Origin: Rugamonas rivuli
Lineage (GTDB): Bacteria; Pseudomonadota; Gammaproteobacteria; Burkholderiales; Burkholderiaceae_D
DNA: 64,000 bases
Direction: 5' to 3'
NCBI RefSeq assembly: GCF_009380165.1
Contig: NZ_WHUF01000002.1
Coordinates: forward strand, 930,001-994,000
Program-made: the position numbers and the translations under genes
Notes under the pieces: model-generated
What the model saw: the letters and a program-made list of their open reading frames with translations, nothing else
Told to the model about the DNA's origin: nothing
Databases searched by the model: none
Shown here: positions 43,038 to 51,562 of the stretch, piece after piece
Layout of the letters: every line of letters starts with the position of its first letter
Numbering within the stretch: position 1 is the first letter of the stretch

Positions 43038-45179
43038 TCAGAATCCAACCGAAATTCCAGCGTAAAGCGTGCGGCGAGCACCGTACTGCGGAGCGCCCAC
43101 GCCTACGCCGGAACCGTCGCGCAGCAGATAGGATTTATCGAAGGCGTTGACCAGCGCCACGCGGCCTTCGATATTGCCTACTGCCGTATTCTTCCAGTCG
43201 TGTGTCAGCGACAGGTTGACCGTCGTGTAGTGCGGCAGCGTGCCGGAGTTCGGCGCGGCGCCGTCCGGCGTCTTGCGCAAGCCGCTGCCGTACAGGAAAT
43301 CGCCGCTCAACTTGGTGTCGCCCCAGTGGTAGTGGGCGCCGCCCGATACCGTGTAGGTCTGGTCGTGGTCGACGTAGATGTAGTGGTTGGCGATGTACGC
43401 CAGCTCGTCCGGCCCGAACAGCGACTGGCCGGAGATGATGTTCTGGCCCTTGGCCTTCTGCGTGGTCAGGTTCAGGAAGCCGCCCCAGTTGGCGCGGTTG
43501 TACACGGCCGACAGCTCCAGCCCCTTGGCGTAACCGCGCTCGTAATTGAACGGCGACAGTATCAGCGCCTGGCCGAACTGGCCTTCGTCCAGCATGTTGC
43601 GGATTTTTTTGTAGTAGGCGTCGGCCGTCACGGTCAGCTCTTCGCTGAACTGGTGGCTCAAGCCGATGTCGTAGTAGTTGGTGCGCTCGGCCTTGACGTT
43701 GTCCGACACCGGCACCTGCGGCGCGTTGGAGGTGCCGGCATACTTGTCGATGCTCGATTGCGCGGCCAGTTCTTGCGGCGGCGGGGTGAAGTAGCGCGAG
43801 TAGCCGGCGTGCAGCGCCGTGCCCTTGGCCAGCTGGTAGGCCAGGTTGACGCGCGGGCTCCATTGCTGCTCGTCGACGTAGGCCGATACCTTGTCGAAGC
43901 GCAGGCCGTAGTTCAGCGTTAGCGGCGCGGCGATGTGCCATTCGTCCTGCAGGTAGAAGCTGGACAGCTTGCCGGTCTTGCTGCTGTTGTCGATGATGGT
44001 GCGCGGATCGGTGCCGGACTGCGCGCCGCTGCCGTCGGTGTCGAACACGGCGACCGCGTTGTCGCTGTGGGTGGTCTGGTGCGAGTAGGCCAGGCCGGCG
44101 CGCACGGTGTGGCTGTCGGTCAGCTTGTAGCTGGCGTCGAACTGCGCGCCGCTGGCCGAGTTGGAGCGCAGCGTGTCGGAGGCCACGCCGTTGTAGATCA
44201 AATCGCCCAGCGCATCGGGCGTGTAGTGCAGCTCGGAGTATTGATGGAAGGCTGATACCTGGTAGTTCAAGTCGCCCACGCTCTTTTGCAGCGACAGCAC
44301 CAGGAAGCGGTTGGTCTCGCGCTGGCGCTCGTCCAGCTGTGCCGACGGCCGCTTGCTGGTGCCGGCGGTGGCGTCGCTCTGGCCGGTCAGCGAGAAGGCC
44401 GGCGCCTGGTCCGGGTTGTTCGGAATCTGGAAGCGGCCGTTGTAGGTGCCGAACATCAGGCCCAGGCGGGTCTGGTCGTCCAGGAACCACGACAGCGCGC
44501 CGAAGGATTTGCTTTGCTTGGTGCGGTCGTGCAGCGCGCTGCGGGTAGGCAGCGGATTCTCGATGCCCAGCGCGTTCGACAGATAGCTGCCGGACAGGTA
44601 GTAGTTAAAGGCGCCCTGCGTGCCGAAGAACTCCGCGCTTGGCGCCACGTAGTCATGGCTGCCCACCAGCACGCCGATGCGGCCGCCGGATTTGACCGTG
44701 CCTTCCTTGGTCTGGATGTCGACGATGCCCGACGTGCGCAGGCCGAATTGCGCCGGCAGCGCGCCGGTGATGAAATCGGTCTGCTGGACGAAGCGGGTGT
44801 CGATCGACTGGCCGAAGCCGGTGATCGATTCCGGCAGCTGCACGCCGTTGACGCGGTACTGCACGTTGGCGTGGTCGTCGCGCACGTGGATAGAGCCCGA
44901 TCCTTTCGAATCCTGGCTCACGCCCGGAAGGCGCAGCAGCACTTCGTTGAACGGCGTGTTGTCGCCCTGGCCCAACTGCTCGATCATGTGGCGGTCGATG
45001 GAGTAGACGGTGGTGCCGACATTCGGCGACAGGTCGATGCGCGCACTTTTCAAGTGGGCGGCGGTGACTTCCACCTGCTGCATCACTGGGCTGCCATCTT
45101 CGGCGGCGCTGGCGTGGTGGGCGTAGAAAGCTGCGGCCAGCAGCAGTGGCATGGTACGGAGTTGTGGCGTGCGTTGCAT
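43038..45179 (-). CDS. TonB-dependent receptor next to a DUF2946-like protein
   Basis: A 713-residue receptor with a signal peptide (about 1-25, ending HHASAAE). The plug contains MQQVEVTAAHLKSARIDLSP, PFNEVLLRLPGVSQDSKGSG and FITGALPAQFGLRTSGIVDI. The beta-barrel ends LYAGISVGF. The plug style is that of receptors for metal complexes or small organic ligands. The gene upstream encodes a small His/Cys protein like those often placed beside copper-related receptors, so copper is a possible ligand. Its stop lies immediately upstream of the MarR gene promoter. Confidence 0.93.
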   Translation of the reverse strand: MQRTPQLRTMPLLLAAAFYAHHASAAEDGSPVMQQVEVTAAHLKSARIDLSPNVGTTVYSIDRHMIEQLGQGDNTPFNEVLLRLPGVSQDSKGSGSIHVRDDHANVQYRVNGVQLPESITGFGQSIDTRFVQQTDFITGALPAQFGLRTSGIVDIQTKEGTVKSGGRIGVLVGSHDYVAPSAEFFGTQGAFNYYLSGSYLSNALGIENPLPTRSALHDRTKQSKSFGALSWFLDDQTRLGLMFGTYNGRFQIPNNPDQAPAFSLTGQSDATAGTSKRPSAQLDERQRETNRFLVLSLQKSVGDLNYQVSAFHQYSELHYTPDALGDLIYNGVASDTLRSNSASGAQFDASYKLTDSHTVRAGLAYSHQTTHSDNAVAVFDTDGSGAQSGTDPRTIIDNSSKTGKLSSFYLQDEWHIAAPLTLNYGLRFDKVSAYVDEQQWSPRVNLAYQLAKGTALHAGYSRYFTPPPQELAAQSSIDKYAGTSNAPQVPVSDNVKAERTNYYDIGLSHQFSEELTVTADAYYKKIRNMLDEGQFGQALILSPFNYERGYAKGLELSAVYNRANWGGFLNLTTQKAKGQNIISGQSLFGPDELAYIANHYIYVDHDQTYTVSGGAHYHWGDTKLSGDFLYGSGLRKTPDGAAPNSGTLPHYTTVNLSLTHDWKNTAVGNIEGRVALVNAFDKSYLLRDGSGVGVGAPQYGARRTLYAGISVGF

Positions 45180-45265
45180 GGTAAATCCTTGAAATGTTCA
45201 GGCGCGCGAGTACGCGCACGGGACGCAAAAATGCGGCCGTGTTAAACGGTGCTAAAAGAAGCGGA

Positions 45266-45598
45266 TCAGAAGGAGATAGCGGCAACGCCGGGCGGCGCGT
45301 GCGAGGGCGGGGTGAAGAAGTCGGTTCGGAGGGCCCGAACGGAACGCTGCGGAACGAGGACGAGGAGGGCGGCCAGCATCGCCACCGGAAGCACCGCAAT
45401 GGCCGGCGGCGGAACACCCGCCGGCATATGCGCGATCACGCACGAGGCGCAATCGTTTTGCGTTTCGGTGTACGAGTGCTTGTGCGAACTCGCCCCGATC
45501 AGTTGCAGCGACAGGAACACCAGCACGAAAAACATCAGGACGCGCTGGGTGCGCGTCTTATGATGTGATGTGCCTACGGAGCGTGTATGTGCTTGCAT
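45266..45598 (-). CDS. DUF2946-like small membrane protein with His/Cys motif
   Basis: A 110-residue protein with one N-terminal transmembrane helix (about 20-37, VLMFFVLVFLSLQLIG) and a second hydrophobic segment (about 68-83). Between them SSHKHSYTETQNDCASC carries two His and a CxxC motif, suited to metal binding. This layout matches DUF2946 proteins, which I recall as neighbours of copper-linked TonB receptors. It lies 86 bp upstream of such a receptor on the same strand. Metal binding and the family name are inferred by eye. Confidence 0.7.
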   Translation of the reverse strand: MQAHTRSVGTSHHKTRTQRVLMFFVLVFLSLQLIGASSHKHSYTETQNDCASCVIAHMPAGVPPPAIAVLPVAMLAALLVLVPQRSVRALRTDFFTPPSHAPPGVAAISF

Positions 45599-45653
45599 GC
45601 GGCGATTCTACAGCGCTTGCGCGGGATACGCCAATGACAATCTCGTAATGATG

Positions 45654-46358
45654 TCAATGCTGGCTGATGGCGCCGTCGCCCACCAGGCCGCGCCGCGTAG
45701 CCAGCACCACGGCGTGGGTGCGTGCCGTTGCGCCAAGCTTGTCGAACAAGCCTTTGACGTGGGTCTTGACGGTGCCGACGCCGATGCCCAGTTCGCGGGC
45801 GATGGACTTGTTGCACTGGCCCTGCGCCAGCAGTTGCAGCACGTCCGTCTCGCGGCTGGTCAGGCCGATGCGGGTGAAACTGTCGGCCACGCAGCGGCTC
45901 AGGTCCGCGCTCAGGTAGCGTATGCCCCGGCTCAGCGAGCGCACCGCCGCCGGCACCTGGTCCGGCGAACAGTTTTGCAGCAGGTAGCCGTGCACGCCCG
46001 CCATCATCGCGGTGCGCACTTCCCATTCGCGCTCCATCTGCGTGACGATCAGCACGCGCGCCTGCGCGCCGCCGTGCTGCGGCGCGTTGGCGCAGCGGCG
46101 CATGTATTCCAGCGCGCCCTTGTGATCAAGGACGATCACGTCGGCCTGCACGGGCTGTGGTAGGGCCATGGCCTCGCCCTGCGCCACCAGCATGTCGCCC
46201 TCGGCGCCGAGCAGCGCGGCCAGTCCGGCGCTGACGATGGCGTCGCTGTGCGCGATGAACACGCGCACCTTGCTGTCGTAGTTGGCGATGGTGCCGGCAA
46301 CCGCCGCGCCATTGCCGCCGATTGCGGAGTGTGGCCAGTTTTTGGTATCCAGTCGCAT
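45654..46358 (-). CDS. NarL/LuxR-type regulator with degenerate receiver domain
   Basis: A 234-residue protein. The C-terminal LuxR helix-turn-helix (about 165-225) is intact: LTSRETDVLQLLAQGQCNKSIARELGIG, quoted here as LTSRETDVLQLLAQG and KSIARELGIGVGTVKTHV. The receiver (about 30-150) has lost key residues: the acidic pair DD is HS (FIAHSDA), and the conserved Lys is Gln (GYLLQN), while the phospho-acceptor Asp (VIVLDH) remains. Normal phosphorylation is therefore doubtful. No histidine kinase is nearby. Upstream on the same strand is a small membrane protein gene 18 nt away. Confidence 0.88.
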   Translation of the reverse strand: MRLDTKNWPHSAIGGNGAAVAGTIANYDSKVRVFIAHSDAIVSAGLAALLGAEGDMLVAQGEAMALPQPVQADVIVLDHKGALEYMRRCANAPQHGGAQARVLIVTQMEREWEVRTAMMAGVHGYLLQNCSPDQVPAAVRSLSRGIRYLSADLSRCVADSFTRIGLTSRETDVLQLLAQGQCNKSIARELGIGVGTVKTHVKGLFDKLGATARTHAVVLATRRGLVGDGAISQH

Positions 46359-46376
46359 GTCAATTCTCCCAAGTCG

Positions 46377-46709
46377 TTACATTAAAATCTTGCGCCGCCC
46401 GAACAGGCGGGCATCCGCCGCGTAGGCGCCGGGCCCCATCAATACCAGGGCGACGGCGGTGGCTGCGGCGATCAGCGAACCCGCATGGCCGACGTACAGC
46501 AGGTGGTAGCAGGCGCACAGCGCGGCCGCCACCGGCGTCAGTAGTCCGGCGGCCAGCATCAGGGACAGCAGCACCGCCAGCGTGGTGTGCCACCAGGCCG
46601 CAGCCGCGCCGGCCAGGTGCCACAGCAGCTGCGCTGCGAGCGCGAAGCGCAACAGCAGTAGTCCCGCGCCCGCGCTCCCCCGTGGAAAACTGGATGTGTA
46701 TCCACGCAT
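46377..46709 (-). CDS. small membrane protein, DoxX-like
   Basis: A 110-residue protein with four hydrophobic helices (about 16-34, 38-57, 60-78 and 81-97) and a basic end (RLFGRRKILM). The pattern LLLLRFALAAQLLWHLAG then LAAGLLTPVAAALC is like small DoxX/DoxD-type proteins, whose role is poorly known. I chose ATG 46709 because the preceding sequence has AAAGGG and upstream codons are not membrane-like. It lies 18 nt before the degenerate NarL-type gene and is likely co-transcribed. It is divergent from the regulator at 46878. Confidence 0.7.
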   Translation of the reverse strand: MRGYTSSFPRGSAGAGLLLLRFALAAQLLWHLAGAAAAWWHTTLAVLLSLMLAAGLLTPVAAALCACYHLLYVGHAGSLIAAATAVALVLMGPGAYAADARLFGRRKILM

Positions 46710-46779
46710 ATTTGTTCGCCCTTTACGATGTGTCGCTATCCTGGACCGAAGATTAAGCTTTCTGTAACGTTTTGCCACG

Positions 46780-46792
46780 CCCCGATACGGGG
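46780..46792. promoter_or_regulatory. GC-rich inverted repeat in a divergent promoter region
   Basis: CCCCG-ATA-CGGGG lies between the small membrane protein gene (start 46709) and the response regulator (start 46878). A second, looser pair, TACC and GGTA, follows at about 46802-46817. Either could be an operator for the neighbouring LuxR-type regulators. Nothing further supports it. Confidence 0.3.
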
Positions 46793-46877
46793 TACGGAGA
46801 CTACCTAGATGGGGGTATGGCAGAGGTGGAGGATTTGTGTCATGCTGGCGCTTCCCCGCAAGATTTTGAGAACGCCA

Positions 46878-47534
46878 ATGACTACGGCCCAGACAACGCC
46901 GATTACTGTACTGAGCGTGGACGACCATCCGATGTTCCGCGAAGGCATAGCCAGCGTCCTCGCCGCCGAGGACGACATGCGCCTGGTGGGCGAGGCCACC
47001 ACGGGCGAGCAGGCCATCGAGTGCTATCGCCGGCTGCAGCCCGACGTCACGCTGATGGACATCCAGATGCCGGGCATGAGCGGCATCGACGCCACCATCG
47101 CCATCCGCAGCGAGTTCCCCAACGCCCGCATCGTGGTGCTGACCACCTACGAGGGCGACGTGCTGGCCCGGCGCGCGATCGCCGCCGGCGCTGCCGGCTA
47201 TCTGCTCAAGAGCATGCTGCGCAAGGAGCTGCTGGCGACGGTGCGCAGCGTGCACGAAGGCCGGCGCAGCATCCAGGCGGCGGTGGCCAGCGGCATCGCC
47301 GAGCATTGGTATGAGAGTGCGCTGAGCAAGCGCGAGATCGAAGTGCTGCAGCTGGTGGCCGGAGGCCAGAGCAACAAGCGCATCGGCATGCACCTGGCGA
47401 TTTCAGAAGAAACCGTCAAGGTACACATGAAGAACATCCTGGCCAAGCTGAACGCCAGCGACCGCACCCACGCGGTGACGCTGTCGATCGAACGCGGCAT
47501 CATCGACCTGCATGCCTGCGGCACAGGCGGTTGA
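46878..47534 (+). CDS. NarL/FixJ-family response regulator (orphan)
   Basis: A 218-residue response regulator with a complete receiver (about 8-125): acidic pair in VLSVDDHPMF, phospho-acceptor Asp in VTLMDIQMPG, Thr in VVLTTYEGD and Lys in GYLLKSML. The LuxR helix-turn-helix (about 150-210) is LSKREIEVLQLVAGGQSNKR with ISEETVKVHMKNIL. I chose ATG 46878, just before the receiver. An earlier in-frame start at 46809 would add a non-homologous leader. No sensor kinase is nearby. It precedes the XapX operon by 114 bp and may control it. Confidence 0.92.
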   Translation: MTTAQTTPITVLSVDDHPMFREGIASVLAAEDDMRLVGEATTGEQAIECYRRLQPDVTLMDIQMPGMSGIDATIAIRSEFPNARIVVLTTYEGDVLARRAIAAGAAGYLLKSMLRKELLATVRSVHEGRRSIQAAVASGIAEHWYESALSKREIEVLQLVAGGQSNKRIGMHLAISEETVKVHMKNILAKLNASDRTHAVTLSIERGIIDLHACGTGG

Positions 47535-47648
47535 GCGCAGCCTATCCCCAAAGGGTGAGCAAACGGCGATCATTCCCGGTGATGGCAAAAAGGGTGGGAC
47601 TCTCTAGACTGGAGGCATGCAGTTTTATCCCCTATCCGAGGAACCCCC

Positions 47649-47918
47649 ATGTCGAAAATGTATGTCGTGTCGTTGGCCGTTGGCCTGCTGGTTGGATTAA
47701 TCTATGGCTTCCTGAACGTGCGCTCGCCGGCGCCGCCGGTGGTGGCGCTGGTCGGCCTGCTGGGCATCCTGCTCGGCGAGCAGTTGCCGCCGCTGCTGCG
47801 CCAGTTGTGGCAGCCGGAAGCCAGGCAGGTTTCGTGGATCGAGCAGCATGTGAAGCCGCATTGCTTCGGCCAGCTGCCGTCCGCGCAAAAGAATGACGAA
47901 ACCAAAGGGAACGCATGA
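47649..47918 (+). CDS. XapX-domain membrane protein
   Basis: An 89-residue protein whose first 50 residues form two transmembrane helices with the XapX signature VGLIYGFLNVRSPAPPVVAL and LGILLGEQ. A soluble tail follows. XapX (DUF1427) proteins have no proven function. GAGGAA lies 5 nt before ATG 47649. The stop overlaps the amidohydrolase start by 4 nt (47915-47918), so it opens a four-gene operon with amidohydrolase, DoxX-type and DUF1275 genes. Confidence 0.9.
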   Translation: MSKMYVVSLAVGLLVGLIYGFLNVRSPAPPVVALVGLLGILLGEQLPPLLRQLWQPEARQVSWIEQHVKPHCFGQLPSAQKNDETKGNA

Positions 47919-49840
47919 TGAGCCAAGACCAAACGCCTGACCTGATCCTGCACCGCGGCCTGTTCACCACGCTGGACCGCAGCAATCCGCACGCCGAAGC
48001 CGTGGCCATCAAGGACGGCCGCTTCACCCACGTGGGCCGCGCCAACGAGATCATGGCGCTGGCCGGTCCGCGCACCCGCGTCATCGACCTGCAAGGCAAG
48101 CGCGTGCTGCCAGGCCTGATCGACAACCACTGCCACATCATCCGCGGCGGCCTGAATTTCAACCTGGAGCTGCGCTGGGACGGTGTGCGCAGCCTGGCCG
48201 ACGCGATGGGCATGCTGAAGGCGCAAGTGGCGATCACGCCCGCGCCGCAATGGGTGCGCGTGGTGGGCGGCTTCACCGAACATCAATTCGCCGAGAAGCG
48301 CCTGCCGACCATCGACGAACTGAACGCGGTGGCGCCTGATACGCCGGTGTTCATCCTGCACCTGTACGATCGCGCGCTGCTGAACGGCGCCGCGCTGCGT
48401 GCCGTCGGCTACACCAAGGACACGCCGGAACCGCACGGCGGCCAGATCCTGCGCGACGGCGCCGGCAATCCCACCGGCCTGCTGCTGGCCAAGCCGAATG
48501 CGGCCATCCTGTACCAGACGCTGTCGAAAGGCCCCAAGCTGCCGCTGGAATACCAGGTCAATTCGACCCGCCACTTCATGCGCGAACTGAATCGCCTCGG
48601 CGTCACCGGCGCCATCGACGCCGGCGGCGGCTTCCAGAATTATCCGGAAGACTACCAGGTGATCCAGCAGCTGTCGGACGCCAAACAGCTGACGATACGC
48701 CTGGCCTACAACCTGTTCACGCAAAAGCCCGCGCACGAAAAGGAAGACTTCCTGAACTGGACACAGAGCGTCAAGTACCAGCAGGGCGACGACTACTTCC
48801 GCCACAACGGCGCAGGCGAGATGCTGACCTTCTCGGCCGCCGACTTCGAAGACTTCCGCCAACCGCGCCCGGACATGCCGGACAATATGGAAGACGACCT
48901 GGAAGGCGTGGTGCGTGTGCTGGCGCAGAACCGCTGGCCGTGGCGCATGCACGCCACCTATGACGAAACCATCAGCCGCGCGCTGGACGTGTTCGAGCGC
49001 GTCAACCAGGAGATTCCGTTGACGGGCCTGAACTGGTTCTTCGACCATGCCGAGACCATCTCCGACCAGTCCATCGACCGCATCGCGGCGTTGGGCGGCG
49101 GCGTCGCCGTGCAGCACCGCATGGCCTACCAGGGCGAGTACTTCGTCGAACGATATGGACACGGTGCGGCCGAAGCCACGCCGCCGGTGAAGAAAATCCT
49201 GGAAGCGGGCGTGAAGGTTTCGGCCGGCACCGACGCCACCCGCGTGGCCTCGTACAACCCGTGGGTATCGCTGTCGTGGCTCATCACCGGCAAGACCGTG
49301 GGCGGCATGCAGATGTACCCGCGCGCCAATTGCCTGGACCGCGAAACGGCGCTGCGCATGTGGACCGAGAACACCACCTGGTTCTCCAACGAAGAGGGCA
49401 AGAAGGGCCGCATCGAGGCGGGCCAGCTGGCCGACCTGATCGTGCCGGACAAGGACTTCTACGCCTGCGCCGAAAGCGAGATCGCCGACATGAGCTCGCG
49501 CCTGACCATCGTCGGCGGCAAGATCGTCTACGCGGCCGGCGAGTTCGCCAGCTACGACGAGGCGCCGCCGCCGGCCATGCCGGATTGGTCGCCGGTGCGC
49601 CGTTTCGGCGGTTACGCCGGCTGGGGTGAGCAGATCGGTAACAACCGCGCCGCGCTGAAGGAGCTTGAACAGCGCAAGCGCGAACAGCAGCAACTGCGCC
49701 AGCAGCAGGCCGCCTGCGGCTGCGCCAACCAGTGCAACGTCCACGGCCACCAGCACGCGACGGCGTGGACCAGCAAGCTGCCGACGTCCGATCTGAAGAG
49801 TTTCTGGGGCGCGCTGGGTTGCGCCTGCTGGGCGGTGTGA
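47915..49840 (+). CDS. amidohydrolase (YtcJ-like) with Cys/His-rich C-terminal tail
   Basis: A 641-residue metal-dependent hydrolase of the Amidohydro_3 type. The metal motif is NHCHII (about residue 70), and the later active-site elements are MHATYDE, FFDHAETI and SAGTDATR. The cyclic nitrilase-like substrate class is unknown. After about residue 590 a helical Gln/Arg-rich linker leads to an unusual tail, CGCANQCNVHGHQH, and ends GCACWAV. This gives five Cys and three His in about 35 residues, suggesting a metal or Fe-S site. No signal peptide. It is coupled to XapX (4-nt overlap) and to the DoxX-like gene (1-nt overlap). Confidence 0.9.
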   Translation: MMSQDQTPDLILHRGLFTTLDRSNPHAEAVAIKDGRFTHVGRANEIMALAGPRTRVIDLQGKRVLPGLIDNHCHIIRGGLNFNLELRWDGVRSLADAMGMLKAQVAITPAPQWVRVVGGFTEHQFAEKRLPTIDELNAVAPDTPVFILHLYDRALLNGAALRAVGYTKDTPEPHGGQILRDGAGNPTGLLLAKPNAAILYQTLSKGPKLPLEYQVNSTRHFMRELNRLGVTGAIDAGGGFQNYPEDYQVIQQLSDAKQLTIRLAYNLFTQKPAHEKEDFLNWTQSVKYQQGDDYFRHNGAGEMLTFSAADFEDFRQPRPDMPDNMEDDLEGVVRVLAQNRWPWRMHATYDETISRALDVFERVNQEIPLTGLNWFFDHAETISDQSIDRIAALGGGVAVQHRMAYQGEYFVERYGHGAAEATPPVKKILEAGVKVSAGTDATRVASYNPWVSLSWLITGKTVGGMQMYPRANCLDRETALRMWTENTTWFSNEEGKKGRIEAGQLADLIVPDKDFYACAESEIADMSSRLTIVGGKIVYAAGEFASYDEAPPPAMPDWSPVRRFGGYAGWGEQIGNNRAALKELEQRKREQQQLRQQQAACGCANQCNVHGHQHATAWTSKLPTSDLKSFWGALGCACWAV

Positions 49841-50253
49841 TGACGGCGCCGATCAAACCGATACTGACGCGGCTGGCCACGCCGTCGCTACGCTGGATTT
49901 GCCTGCTGCTGATCTGCGCCGCCTATCTGCAAGGCGGCATCAACAAGCTGATGGACTTCCAGTCCGCCATCGGCGAGATGCAGCATTTCGGCCTGTCGCC
50001 GGCCGGCCCGATGGCCGCGCTGGTGATCGCCGGCGAGCTGGGTGCGTCGCTGATGATACTGAGCGGCTTCTATCGCTGGCTGGGCGCGGGCTACCTGGCC
50101 GTGTTCACGCTGATGGCGACTTTGCTCGCCAACCGCTATTGGGAAATCGCGGGACCGGAGCGCTTCATGGCGGCCAACGGCTTCTATGAACACCTCGGCC
50201 TGGCGGGCGCCTTCCTGCTGGTGGCATGGCACGATCTGCGCAAGGAGGCCTGA
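49840..50253 (+). CDS. DoxX-family membrane protein
   Basis: A 137-residue integral membrane protein with four helices (about 17-35, 52-72, 78-96 and 112-130). It shows DoxX features such as YLQGGINKLMDFQSAIG, with the Gly-x-x-Lys after the first helix, and MAALVIAGELGASLMIL. DoxX proteins support redox or respiratory membrane functions in some bacteria, but the role here is unknown. ATG 49840 shares one base with the amidohydrolase stop (TGATG), so translation is coupled. Confidence 0.9.
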   Translation: MTAPIKPILTRLATPSLRWICLLLICAAYLQGGINKLMDFQSAIGEMQHFGLSPAGPMAALVIAGELGASLMILSGFYRWLGAGYLAVFTLMATLLANRYWEIAGPERFMAANGFYEHLGLAGAFLLVAWHDLRKEA

Positions 50254-50909
50254 TGGAGCGCGGCGATACGAAACAAAGCGTGGCCCTCGGCTTCCTGGCC
50301 GGCTATGTCGATACCTTGGGCTTCATCGGCCTGTTCGGACTGTTCACGGCCCACGTCACCGGCAACTTCGTGCTGCTGGGCCGGGGCATGGCGCAGCCTG
50401 CGCCGGACATCTGGCTCAAGCTGCTGGTGTTCCCGGTGTTTGTGCTGGGAGTGGCGCTGGCGCGCTTGCTGATACTGCATTGGGAGCGCAGCGGCAGCCG
50501 CCAGCTGCGTAACAGCCTGCTGCTGCAAACGCTGTTGATGACGGCCAGCGTGGCCTGCGCCTGGCTGGCCACACCGGTCGACAGGCCCGATGCGCCGCTG
50601 ATCATGTTGACCGGCATGCTGTGCGCGGGCGCGATGGCGGTGCAGAACGCCTACGGCAAGCTGCTGTTGGGGAAGGTGGCCGCCACCACCGTCATGACCG
50701 GCAATGTGACGCAGCTGGTGATCGATCTGGTGGACACGCTGCGCGGCGACGCCGACGCGCGGGCACGCCTGAAGAAGCTGGTGTGGCCGGTGCTGGCGTT
50801 TGCCGTCGGCTGCATCAGCGGCGCGCTGGCCTTCATGCTGGCCGGTTTCAATGGCCTGCTGCTGCCTTGCGCGCTGCTGCTTTGGCTGGCCTGCGCGGCC
50901 AGCGATTAA
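50253..50909 (+). CDS. DUF1275 (YoaK-like) membrane protein
   Basis: A 218-residue membrane protein with about six helices. The DUF1275 signature is GYVDTLGFIGLFGLFTAHVTGN at the start, quoted here as GYVDTLGFIGLFGLF and TAHVTGNFV. The second half repeats it with AMAVQNAYGKLLLG and TTVMTGNVTQLVIDL. No biochemical function is established. AAGGAGG precedes ATG 50253, which shares one base with the DoxX stop. It is the last gene of the XapX operon and ends 4 nt from the converging response-regulator gene. Confidence 0.9.
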   Translation: MERGDTKQSVALGFLAGYVDTLGFIGLFGLFTAHVTGNFVLLGRGMAQPAPDIWLKLLVFPVFVLGVALARLLILHWERSGSRQLRNSLLLQTLLMTASVACAWLATPVDRPDAPLIMLTGMLCAGAMAVQNAYGKLLLGKVAATTVMTGNVTQLVIDLVDTLRGDADARARLKKLVWPVLAFAVGCISGALAFMLAGFNGLLLPCALLLWLACAASD

Positions 50910-50913
50910 GAGT

Positions 50914-51552
50914 TCAGATCGAGATGATCCCGCGCCGCAGGGCGATCGTCACCGCGTGGGTGCGGTCGTTCGCGGCCAGCTTGGCCAGCACGTTCTTCAT
51001 GTGCGCCTTCACCGTCTCTTCCGAAATCGCCAGCTGCTCGGCGATGCGGCGGTTGGAGTGGCCGGTGGCGGCGTGATTGAGCACTTCCGTTTCGCGCGCG
51101 CTCAACGGCCCCTGGCCCATGTGCTGGGCCAGTTCCATCGCGATCTCCGGCGGGATGCGGCGCTGCCCCTGGTGCACGCCGCGTATCGTATCCAGCAAAT
51201 CCTTGCGCAAGGTACTCTTCAATAAAAAGCCCGCCGCGCCGCCCTGCACTGCGCGCAGAATCTGCACGTCGCCCTTGTAGGTGGTCAGCATGACGATGCG
51301 GGCGCTCGGATGCTCGCGGCGTATCTCCTGCAGCGCCGTCACGCCGCACATCTCCGGCATGGCGATGTCCATGATGGTGACGTCGGGGCGCAAGGTGCGG
51401 TAAAGCTCGACCGCATCGCGGCCGTTGCAGGCCTCGCCGGCCACGCGCATATCGGCCTGGCTGGCGATGGCTTCGCCCAACCCCGTGCGCAGCAAGGGGT
51501 GGTCGTCAACGACAAGGACGCTGATGGGGCGAGGGGTGTTACTTGTTTCCAT
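50914..51552 (-). CDS. NarL/FixJ-family response regulator (orphan, paralogue of 46878-47534)
   Basis: A 212-residue response regulator with an intact receiver: VLVVDDHPLL, VTIMDIAMPE, VMLTTYKGD and GFLLKSTL hold the acidic pair, Asp, Thr and Lys. The LuxR helix-turn-helix reads LSARETEVLNHAATGHSNRR and ISEETVKAHMKNVL. It is closely similar to the regulator at 46.9 kb, and the two bracket the XapX operon. It lies 10 nt after the MBL gene's stop side on the same strand, so read-through from the MBL gene is possible. No sensor kinase is near. Confidence 0.92.
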   Translation of the reverse strand: METSNTPRPISVLVVDDHPLLRTGLGEAIASQADMRVAGEACNGRDAVELYRTLRPDVTIMDIAMPEMCGVTALQEIRREHPSARIVMLTTYKGDVQILRAVQGGAAGFLLKSTLRKDLLDTIRGVHQGQRRIPPEIAMELAQHMGQGPLSARETEVLNHAATGHSNRRIAEQLAISEETVKAHMKNVLAKLAANDRTHAVTIALRRGIISI

Positions 51553-51562
51553 ACGATCCAGT

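Noticed and set aside
46377..47393. Extending the small membrane protein to a 338-residue product
   Set aside because: The extra 228 residues lie antisense to the response-regulator gene and its promoter. The membrane-like sequence starts only at ATG 46709.
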